From NCBI GenBank assembly GCA_021827285.1, contig JAKAWM010000071.1:1-9135 (forward strand): a stretch of DNA of 9,135 nucleotides, given 5' to 3'. Both the position numbers and the translations under genes were made by a program. How positions within the stretch are numbered: position 1 is the stretch's first letter; each line of letters begins with the position of its first letter. This document shows positions 1 through 5,120 of the stretch, one piece after another. Under the pieces are notes generated by a model. That model was not told the DNA's origin. It searched no databases and saw only the letters and a list, made by a program, of their open reading frames with translations. The stretch is from Actinomycetes bacterium (GTDB lineage Bacteria > Actinomycetota > Acidimicrobiia > Acidimicrobiales > Palsa-688).

Positions 1-360
1 TCGTTGGTGGGTCACGACCACCTCGCCAGCACGAGGCAGATCCAGGTCAGCCTGGGGCTCTCGCGCATCATCTCTTCGCCGGACGTCCCGTCCCTCGCCG
101 TGGTGGACGGCGGGCGACGGGGCTCAGCGGACCGTCCCGTAGCCGCCGAAGCCAGCCACCAGGCCCCCCGAACTGAGCGCCCCACCCCGGCTCGACGGGC
201 GAAAACGCCAACCCGGGGACGCCCCGCTCGCCGCCAGGTACCGGCTAGAGGTCGGAGATGAGCCTGTGGTAGCGGTGACGGCGCCTTTCGGTCCCGGCAC
301 AGAGCGCCTAAGATGTTACTTTGAGCGGGTTGGCAACAAGCGCACGCCGACCCCCGGCCG
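1..360. other. Left-edge stretch without a supportable gene
   Basis: I see no recognisable gene here. The plus frame beginning at base 1 stays open to a TGA at 259-261 and its first 50 or so codons mostly end in G or C. It could therefore be the 3' end of a gene that starts outside the window, but its second half is Arg/Pro-rich low-complexity sequence typical of spurious open frames in G+C-rich DNA. The minus strand in the same codon phase is also open, so codon bias cannot decide between them. Bases 262-360 look like an untranslated upstream region of the cold-shock gene. No tRNA, repeat array or insertion-sequence end was seen. Confidence 0.4.
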
Positions 361-370
361 TTGTGCACAA
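361..370. promoter_or_regulatory. 10-bp perfect palindrome upstream of cold-shock gene
   Basis: TTGTGCACAA is its own reverse complement and sits 38 bases before the cold-shock start codon. A related octamer, TTGCGCAC, recurs at 388-395. TTGTGC (361-366) and TAAATT (384-389) lie 17 bases apart and could be a weak -35/-10 pair, which would place the palindrome over the -35 element, but both match sigma-70-type consensus poorly. It could be an operator or chance. The regulator is unknown. Confidence 0.3.
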
Positions 371-408
371 TGTCCTGCGGCGGTAAATTGCGCACGAAAG
401 GAAAGATA

Positions 409-612
409 ATGGCTAGGGGAACCGTGAAGTGGTTCAGCTCCGAAAAGGGTTTTGGGTTCATTACCCAAGACAGCGGGGGCCCGGACGTTTTCGTCCATCA
501 CACTGCGATCGAGGGCTCGGGGTACCGCAACCTCGAGGAAGGCCAGCAGGTGGAGTTCGAGACCGCCCAGGGGCCGAAGGGGTTGCAAGCAAGCGCCGTC
601 CGACCTGTCTAG
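409..612 (+). CDS. Cold-shock domain protein (CspA family)
   Basis: This encodes a 67-residue single-domain cold-shock protein, the usual length for the family. It is expected to bind single-stranded RNA and DNA in the cytoplasm and act as an RNA chaperone. The N-terminal GTVKWF segment, the RNP1 motif KGFGFI and the RNP2 motif VFVHH are all present, followed by the typical GQQVEFE strand and a C-terminal QGPKGLQA...VRP end. The ATG at 409 is chosen because it gives the canonical Csp N-terminus and has a purine-rich AAAGGAAAG ribosome-binding site just upstream at about 397-405; a TTG at 361 would add an unsupported extension. A helix-turn-helix coding frame follows almost at once, so the two may be co-transcribed. 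Family assignment is secure; whether it is cold-inducible or constitutive cannot be told from sequence. Confidence 0.95.
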   Translation: MARGTVKWFSSEKGFGFITQDSGGPDVFVHHTAIEGSGYRNLEEGQQVEFETAQGPKGLQASAVRPV

Positions 613-718
613 TCACGGGAGGGCCGAGTCCCCGCCGCCATCTCAGGGCGAGGAAGGTTCGCAAGAGGGCCTGGCGGCCCCTTCGCAACCCCGCAACGTA
701 GAGGGTGAAGTTCTCGCA

Positions 719-985
719 TTGCGGCGGGACGGCCTCTCGTTTGCGGCGATCGCGTCTCGCGTCGGCCTCCGGCGCTCGGGAGACGCGTTCGAGATATTTC
801 ATCGGGCACTGCAGTCTTCGCCCCCCGAGGACAAGCCGGAGTTGGTCCGCCAAGAGCTGGCGAGGCTCGAGGCACTTGAGGCGCGGATCCGGTCTCGCGA
901 CGCCACCGAGCCGGACAAAATGCAGCACCGTCTGGAGGCGCTCGAGAGGATGCGCGAACGGACAGTTCACTCGCGCGGCGGCTGA
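719..985 (+). CDS. Helix-turn-helix protein, start uncertain
   Basis: The frame ending with TGA at 983-985 reads as a real small protein. It has a helix-turn-helix-like segment (LRRDGLSFAAIASRVGL) followed by a long charged helical region rich in Glu, Arg, Leu and Ala (ELARLEALEARIRSRD, then RLEALERMRERT). This resembles the Homeodomain-like HTH plus helical tail seen in terminase-small-subunit-like and other small actinobacterial DNA-binding proteins. The resemblance is recalled from memory, not searched. Coding-like sequence with good codon bias continues upstream in the same frame to about 614, but no ATG, GTG or TTG occurs in frame between 455 and 718. The TTG at 719 is the first usual start, yet it cuts into the first predicted helix (EVLALRR). 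A non-standard start such as CTG at 605 or 671, or expression linked to the cold-shock gene, are alternatives. Target and function are unknown. Confidence 0.6.
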   Translation: MRRDGLSFAAIASRVGLRRSGDAFEIFHRALQSSPPEDKPELVRQELARLEALEARIRSRDATEPDKMQHRLEALERMRERTVHSRGG

Positions 986-1023
986 CCGTGCCGTTGGAGC
1001 GGGCCCTAGGCGCCGGACCACGA

Positions 1024-1045
1024 CTTCGGTCCCGCAAGGGCGAAG
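1024..1045 (+). promoter_or_regulatory. GNRA-capped hairpin before the small ORF
   Basis: CTTCG (1024-1028) pairs with CGAAG (1041-1045). After a two-base bulge (GT), CCC (1031-1033) pairs with GGG (1038-1040), closing a GCAA tetraloop of the stable GNRA class. The stem ends seven bases before the GTG at 1053. There is no run of T after it, so it is not a classic terminator. It could end the upstream transcript, influence translation of the small ORF, or be chance in G+C-rich DNA. Confidence 0.3.
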
Positions 1046-1052
1046 CTGTCCC

Positions 1053-1241
1053 GTGAGCGAGCCAAAGCCTCGTTGCCAACGCGTTACCGGCGCCGGGGAC
1101 AGCCGCCTTCAGTGCCCCCTCGAGGCTACCTGGAGGGGCACGCTCCATGCCGGCCGGGACCTCTACGTGGTGGAGTCCTGCGATCAGCACCGCTCCGGCC
1201 TGATCGACGCGGAGCCGCTCGACGGCAACTGGGAGCGGTAA
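1053..1241 (+). CDS. Small Cys-containing hypothetical protein
   Basis: This is a possible 62-residue protein starting at GTG 1053 and stopping at TAA 1239-1241. I do not recognise the family. Codon third positions are mostly G or C, and the C-terminal half (RDLYVVESCDQHRSGLIDAE, ending GNWER) has a balanced, soluble-protein composition rather than the Arg/Pro-rich look of shadow frames. Three cysteines (C8, C21 and C46) and the SCDQH segment could suggest metal binding, but that is speculation. The ribosome-binding site is weak, a hairpin lies directly upstream, and the frame is open well upstream to 705, so the start is uncertain. It sits between the helix-turn-helix gene and a convergent U32-like gene. 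Confidence 0.4.
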   Translation: MSEPKPRCQRVTGAGDSRLQCPLEATWRGTLHAGRDLYVVESCDQHRSGLIDAEPLDGNWER

Positions 1242-1271
1242 CGACCGCCCGGGCCTTGACCAGGCCGAACC

Positions 1272-1296
1272 AAACGCTCGCCTCCAGGGCGCGTTT
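1272..1296. terminator. Candidate two-way terminator hairpin
   Basis: AAACGC (1272-1277) pairs with GCGTTT (1291-1296). Inside, after a two-base bulge, GCC (1280-1282) pairs with GGC (1288-1290) around a TCCAG loop. The A-rich 5' arm and T-rich 3' arm make it terminator-like on both strands, although the T tracts are only three long. It lies between two convergent genes and ends at the stop codon of the minus-strand gene. A smaller GGCCT/AGGCC hairpin lies just before it at 1252-1266. Confidence 0.4.
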
Positions 1297-2246
1297 CAGG
1301 GCACCGGGATGCCGAGGTCCTTGGCGCCCCTCTCTGACTGAACGAGGCCATCAGACAGGCGCCTGAGCCACTCGAGGGCGACAGTGGCGCGCCGTACCCG
1401 CTCACGGGCCATGGCCAGGACGTCGCCTCGCAGGTGCCCGCCCGCGGGGTAAAGTCCCCGGGCGTTGCGCAGGCCGAACTTGGCGTACATAGGCGCCGCC
1501 ACGGTGACCAGCTCTGGTAATTCATGGCCCCTCACGACGCCGCCCAGGCTGTCGGGTGCCTCAACGTACAGGTCGATGGGCAGTTCGGAGACCGAGCGGA
1601 GCTCGCCCAGCTGACCGAGGGTCATGTCCGACGGGACGTTCACCGTCGAGGCTCCCAGGCGTTCGAGCAGGGCGAAGCTGGCTGGATTGGTGGGGGCCAT
1701 GTAAACCGAGGTCTTCCAAACCACCTCAGCCGGCAACTCACCCCGCCTTTGCGCGTCAGCCAGGAGCTCGAGCAGGCCGGGGTCAGCGATGAGAAAGCTG
1801 CGGATGCCGTGCTCGACCCCACGGGCGACGTCTTCGAAGGCGTAGCGTAACTGCCGGCAACCCCGCACCGCTCCTGCCAGGGAGGCAGCATCTGGAGCGC
1901 GCGAAGAAGCCCCGATATCCCACTCCTCGCGGGGGCCGACGAACAGGGAGACTTCTAGGCCCTGGTCAGCGCCGATGCGCGCCATTTCCTTGAGCTCGGC
2001 CGCGCTCAGCAGCATGGCCCCGCTGCCCTGGGAAACGCGGTTGACCAGGGTGCCCAACCGTTGCGCTTCCTCGACCACCGCGGCGAGGGCCTCCGGGCCC
2101 TCCACACTTGGGATCTCGACCCGGAAATGGGCGCCATCGCCAAAGCGGTGCGGGCTCGGTCCGGGCGGCTGCTCGGGCACGGCTCCGAGCCGGCGGACCA
2201 CCTCCGTCCCGCTAGGGGTGCTGGTCCCGTGGCCTTCGTAAGCCAT
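1296..2246 (-). CDS. U32-peptidase-like TIM-barrel protein
   Basis: This is a 316-residue cytoplasmic protein without signal peptide or membrane segment. The alternating strand/helix pattern is that of a TIM barrel. I recognise the overall pattern as that of actinobacterial proteins annotated as U32 family peptidase: FRVEIPSVEGPEAL at about residues 41-54, VNRVSQGSGAMLL at 68-80, HGIRSFLIAD at 146-155, STVNVPSDMTLGQL at 200-213, LPIDLYVEAPDSLGG at 222-236, and YAKFGLRNARGLYPAGGHL at 254-272. This is recalled resemblance, not a search. I see no cysteine cluster like that of the Fe-S-binding U32 proteins (UbiU/UbiV), so its activity, proteolytic or otherwise, is unproven. The start at 2246 is chosen because AGGAGGT (complement of 2252-2258) lies five bases upstream; a longer start near 2273 lacks this. 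It is divergent from the redox operon and may share its control region. Confidence 0.72.
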   Translation of the reverse strand: MAYEGHGTSTPSGTEVVRRLGAVPEQPPGPSPHRFGDGAHFRVEIPSVEGPEALAAVVEEAQRLGTLVNRVSQGSGAMLLSAAELKEMARIGADQGLEVSLFVGPREEWDIGASSRAPDAASLAGAVRGCRQLRYAFEDVARGVEHGIRSFLIADPGLLELLADAQRRGELPAEVVWKTSVYMAPTNPASFALLERLGASTVNVPSDMTLGQLGELRSVSELPIDLYVEAPDSLGGVVRGHELPELVTVAAPMYAKFGLRNARGLYPAGGHLRGDVLAMARERVRRATVALEWLRRLSDGLVQSERGAKDLGIPVP

Positions 2247-2251
2247 CACCG

Positions 2252-2258
2252 ACCTCCT
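2252..2258 (-). promoter_or_regulatory. Ribosome-binding site of the U32-like gene
   Basis: On the minus strand this reads AGGAGGT, a near-perfect Shine-Dalgarno sequence five bases before the ATG at 2246-2244. It fixes the start codon of the U32-like gene. Confidence 0.75.
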
Positions 2259-2381
2259 GTGTTCAGCTCTCACACTCTAGCTTGCGAGGTCACGGGCAGA
2301 TGGCGGCCAGGCAGGTCCCCGAGCCCTGCTTGCTCAGAAGCCAAGGACGTGCCCGTACCAACGTCGTGGTCCAGATGAGAG

Positions 2382-2397
2382 GATGCTCATGAGCATC
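2382..2397. promoter_or_regulatory. 16-bp perfect palindrome, candidate operator
   Basis: GATGCTCATGAGCATC is an exact 16-bp palindrome in the 188-base spacer between the divergent U32-like gene and the redox operon, 37 bases before the operon's first ATG. Perfect even-length palindromes of this size are typical of sites for dimeric regulators. I see no convincing -35/-10 pair beside it and do not recognise the regulator. It could control either or both flanking genes. Confidence 0.5.
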
Positions 2398-2434
2398 TAA
2401 CCATTCCATTAGCCCGTTGCTGGACACTGCCCTT

Positions 2435-2953
2435 ATGAGCAACGCAGTACCAGCGAGTAGGCGGGGGAGATCCCCGGTCGGAGGTCTCGTCGCCGGCCTG
2501 GCGGCGGTAGCCAGCGTCGTCGGCGCCATGGTCGGTTTGACCGTGGGAAGTCCCAATGCCGCGGGCACGACGGGGTCGCCAGCCGCAGACGTGGTCTCGA
2601 CGGATTCTGCCGCCAGCCAGACCCAACGGGCCACCCGGGCCGTCTGGCAAGAGGCTGAGTCGTTGGGGCTGGCCATAAGCCGCGCTCAGGAGGAGACGAA
2701 GAGGGTATTGGCCCCGTCATTCGCGGCCCTGGCCCGCTCGCGTGCTCAGCTCCAAACCGAAAGAGCACAGCTAGCCACCGAGCAGGAGCAGCTCTCAGCC
2801 GAAGCCCAGCAGCTCTCTCGCCGGGCGGCCAACCTTGTCGCCGAGAGCGCGGCACTGCAGAGGGAGGCTCTCTTGCTGAGAGCGGCCCAAGCGGGGACGG
2901 CGGCCGGCTCGCCACGGAGGTCCTGGTCTGACGGAGGTGGCAATGACCATTGA
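2435..2953 (+). CDS. Single-pass membrane protein with coiled coil
   Basis: This is a 172-residue protein of no family I recognise. Residues 1-14 are polar and basic (SRRGR), and residues 16-38 form a hydrophobic Gly/Ala/Val segment that would be a membrane anchor or uncleaved signal. A Ser/Thr/Ala-rich stretch (about 40-65) follows. Residues about 66-152 are strongly helical with Leu/Ala/Gln/Glu heptads (for example QLQTERAQLATEQEQLSAEA), which predicts a long extracytosolic coiled coil. The tail is short and Gly/Asp-rich. The ATG at 2435 has no clear ribosome-binding site, so the transcript may be leaderless; an in-frame TTG at 2417 is an alternative and is no better supported. It is the first gene of the operon and overlaps the next gene by 11 bases, so a scaffold or stalk role in the redox module is plausible but inferred. 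Confidence 0.75.
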   Translation: MSNAVPASRRGRSPVGGLVAGLAAVASVVGAMVGLTVGSPNAAGTTGSPAADVVSTDSAASQTQRATRAVWQEAESLGLAISRAQEETKRVLAPSFAALARSRAQLQTERAQLATEQEQLSAEAQQLSRRAANLVAESAALQREALLLRAAQAGTAAGSPRRSWSDGGGNDH

Positions 2954-3467
2954 TTATCAGCGGGCGAAACCAAAACTAAAGGAGGAGGTGCTGCTCCCCG
3001 AAGGGCTGCTCGCCGCACGGGACCGGGTGGCTCGCCGTCACGCCCGGGAAAGGCGTTCTCTGGCCTGGGGACGGGCACGAAGAAGGTTCCTGCCCGCGGT
3101 GGTCATAGGGTCGGCACTCCTGTTCACGGTGGGTGTGGCCGACCGTTTCGTCCAGGCCTTGCTGCCCCCTACAAGGACCGCCAGCGCGCCAGCCCTGGGG
3201 AGTGCCCCGGCCAGCGTGAACAACCAGACCCTGGCGCAAGTTGCCCAGACCCTGGCCGCGGACCAAAAAGCTATTGCCGCCCTCGCCCGCGCCCAGGCGC
3301 AATTAGCCCGGAGCGCCGGCGGGGACGCAGGCTCGGCCTTGGGCGCTTCCAACCTGGCCATACCCAAGCTCCCGTCACTTCCTGCCTTGCCCAGCTTCTC
3401 TGCGCCCGCGCTACCGTCCGCACCCGCTGCCCATGCCACGACAGGAGCGTCCGTTGTCGTGCCCTGA
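2943..3467 (+). CDS. Membrane-anchored protein with Pro-rich tail
   Basis: This is a 174-residue protein of unrecognised family. Residues 1-49 are charged and Arg-rich (RRHARERR, RARRR), predicting a cytoplasmic domain. Residues 50-73 form one membrane helix, so the rest should face outside. The exported part has an Ala/Gln-rich helical stretch (about 95-124) and then a Pro/Ser/Ala-rich tail with repeated LPS/ALP units (142-163). The last residues are HATTGASVVVP; TTGAS partly resembles the [S/T]GA[T/S] core of ApbE flavinylation sites, although the usual Asp three residues before the first Ser/Thr is His. The ATG at 2943 is preceded by GGAGG (2933-2937), which fixes the start over a GTG at 2937. 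It overlaps the end of the previous gene and the start of the FMN transferase gene. Partnership with either is inferred from position. Confidence 0.75.
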   Translation: MTIDYQRAKPKLKEEVLLPEGLLAARDRVARRHARERRSLAWGRARRRFLPAVVIGSALLFTVGVADRFVQALLPPTRTASAPALGSAPASVNNQTLAQVAQTLAADQKAIAALARAQAQLARSAGGDAGSALGASNLAIPKLPSLPALPSFSAPALPSAPAAHATTGASVVVP

Positions 3468-4443
3468 GATCGCCGACCCGTCGCCCGGCCCGCCCGAACT
3501 GGTAGTACACGGCCGCGCCATGGCGACCAGGATCCAGATCCGGCTACCCCTGGGGGGAGAAAACGCCGGGCACAGGGCGCGCCTTGTCGAAGCGGCCAGC
3601 CGGGCGGTGGAAATCTTCCAGACGGTCGACCGGACCTGCACGCGTTTTGACCCGCGCAGCCCTCTCATGCAAGCCAACCGGTCGCCCGAAGACTGGCACG
3701 TCCTGCCCGAAGCGCTATTTCTTGCTGTCCAGGAGGCCAAGCGCGCTCACGACGAAACGAGGGGGCTGTTCGACCCTCGCGTTCTCCGCCGGCTGGTGGC
3801 CATGGGCTACGACCGTACCCTGCCGTTCCACGCCGGTCGAGTCGTTACCCACCCCGGGGGGCTCCCCCCCGCCCGCCGGCCCCTGCCGCCGTGGCGGCCC
3901 CGGTTCCGTGGGGGCCGGGAGGCCATTATGGGAAACGAGCCACTGGACCTGGGTGGTATCGGTAAGGGCTTGGCCGTCCGCTGGGCCAGCCAGGCCTTGG
4001 CCGACGAGACGGCCGACTATCTCGTTGAAGCGGGCGGCGACTGCTACTGCGCTGGGAATGCGCCGGATGGCGGCCCATGGTTGATCGGGGTGGAGGACCC
4101 GGTCCGGCCAGCCAGTTCGCTGTGCGTCCTTTCCGTCCGGGACCGCGGGGTCGCCACGTCGTCTGTGCGGCTGAGGCGGTGGATGGCCGAGAACAGACGT
4201 GTCCACCATTTGATCGACCCCCGGACCGGGCTGCCCGGGGGTGGCGGGCTTCTCTCGGTCACCGTCGTGGGGGCCGACCCTGCCCAAGCCGAGGTGTGGA
4301 GCAAGGCCCTGTTCATTGCCGGGTCGAGCGGGATCGCACCCCTGGCTGAGAAGAAAGCGCTGGCCGCCCTGTGGGTAGACGAACGCGGCAGGTTTTCTAT
4401 GGCACGAGCCATGCAAAGGCACGTCCGATGGCAGCGAGCCTGA
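3433..4443 (+). CDS. apbE: FAD:protein FMN transferase (ApbE family)
   Basis: This enzyme family transfers FMN from FAD to a Thr or Ser of target proteins through a phosphoester bond. The family hallmarks are in order: TRFDPRSPLMQAN (70-82, the usual S.Y.P.SEL..LN region), GLFDPRV (111-117), LDLGGIGKGLAV (171-182, ApbE signature), VEAGGD (198-203), IGVEDP (218-223) and VATSS followed by HHLIDPRTG (240-266, metal-binding region). The length of 336 residues is normal. No signal peptide or lipobox is visible at the N-terminus, unlike many Gram-negative ApbE proteins, so its side of the membrane is uncertain. The start is debatable. ATG 3433 overlaps the previous gene by 35 bases without a ribosome-binding site, while TTG 3454 has GGAG six bases upstream and overlaps by 14. 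The gene sits between putative acceptors and a ferric-reductase-like gene, which fits assembly of a flavin-dependent electron-transfer chain. Confidence 0.92.
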   Translation: MPRQERPLSCPEIADPSPGPPELVVHGRAMATRIQIRLPLGGENAGHRARLVEAASRAVEIFQTVDRTCTRFDPRSPLMQANRSPEDWHVLPEALFLAVQEAKRAHDETRGLFDPRVLRRLVAMGYDRTLPFHAGRVVTHPGGLPPARRPLPPWRPRFRGGREAIMGNEPLDLGGIGKGLAVRWASQALADETADYLVEAGGDCYCAGNAPDGGPWLIGVEDPVRPASSLCVLSVRDRGVATSSVRLRRWMAENRRVHHLIDPRTGLPGGGGLLSVTVVGADPAQAEVWSKALFIAGSSGIAPLAEKKALAALWVDERGRFSMARAMQRHVRWQRA

Positions 4444-5120
4444 AGCCTCCCATGGGGGAGCGGGCGGGCCGGGCCGCGGGCCTCTTGGGTGCCGGTTTGC
4501 TCGCCTTCACGCTGGCCCTGGGCGCCGGGTACGTGGCGGCGTGGGGCATCGCCCCCACCCTGCACAGCCGGGAGCTCCCGTGGGTCACGGCTCGCGCCCT
4601 TGGCATCGCCGGGTACCTCTCGCTCACCGCCCTGGTGGTAGTGGGGATTTGGATGAGGCACCCTTGGAGGTCTACTGGCGGGTGGCTGCATGCCGAGACC
4701 CGGCTGCGGGCGCACGCGGCCCTGGCTGTGGCCACCATAGCCCTCGTCGCCGGCCACGTCGCCTCCATTGTGGCTGACCGTTACGCCGGGGTGGGTTGGC
4801 TCGGCGCCATCGTGCCTGGCTTGTCCCATTACCGGGCGCTCGCCGTAGGCCTCGGAGTTGTCGCTTTCCAATTGATGCTGCTGACCGCGGCGACCGCTGG
4901 CTTCGCCGGTCGGCGCGGTACCAGGCACTGGCTGGGCGCCCACCGGTTGGCGTTGTTTAGCTTCGCGGCCACCTGTGCCCACGGAGCCTTGGCCGGCACA
5001 GATACTTCAGCTCTCCGGCTGATGTACGTCTCGTCCGGCTTGCTGGTCGCCTTCCTGGCCCTTACCCGCTCCCTCGGGGCCAGAGCCGGCCGCCCCGGCA
5101 TTGTGGAAGTGAGCCGATGA
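4428..5120 (+). CDS. Ferric-reductase-like diheme b membrane protein
   Basis: This is a 230-residue integral membrane protein with about six hydrophobic helices (roughly 17-40, 53-75, 96-117, 135-158, 172-190 and 196-214). Two His pairs lie within helices: H96 and H110, 14 apart, and H172 and H185, 13 apart. This is the spacing of the bis-heme b ligands in ferric reductase/NADPH oxidase transmembrane domains, so I infer two stacked b hemes that move electrons across the membrane. It has no FAD or NAD(P)H domain of its own, so a partner must supply electrons; the NuoF-like protein and ferredoxin encoded next are the obvious candidates. ATG 4428 has CAAAGG eight bases upstream and overlaps the ApbE gene by 16 bases; ATG 4452 would also keep all helices. 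The stop overlaps the next start (ATGA), suggesting translational coupling. The physiological acceptor is unknown. Confidence 0.85.
   Translation: MAASLKPPMGERAGRAAGLLGAGLLAFTLALGAGYVAAWGIAPTLHSRELPWVTARALGIAGYLSLTALVVVGIWMRHPWRSTGGWLHAETRLRAHAALAVATIALVAGHVASIVADRYAGVGWLGAIVPGLSHYRALAVGLGVVAFQLMLLTAATAGFAGRRGTRHWLGAHRLALFSFAATCAHGALAGTDTSALRLMYVSSGLLVAFLALTRSLGARAGRPGIVEVSR

Noticed and set aside
361..369. DnaA-box-like sequence (TTGTGCACA, one mismatch to TTGTCCACA).
   Set aside because: It is a single copy with no cluster of boxes, AT-rich region or dnaA/dnaN genes nearby.
602..615. Programmed +1 frameshift joining the cold-shock protein to the helix-turn-helix protein.
   Set aside because: No slippery codon such as that of prfB is seen at the TAG stop, and the cold-shock protein ends with a normal C-terminus. 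Kept only as one option in the start-codon finding.
2389..2400. Three-codon leader ORF (ATG AGC ATC TAA) in the operon upstream region.
   Set aside because: It is too short, has no ribosome-binding site, and is a by-product of the palindrome sequence.
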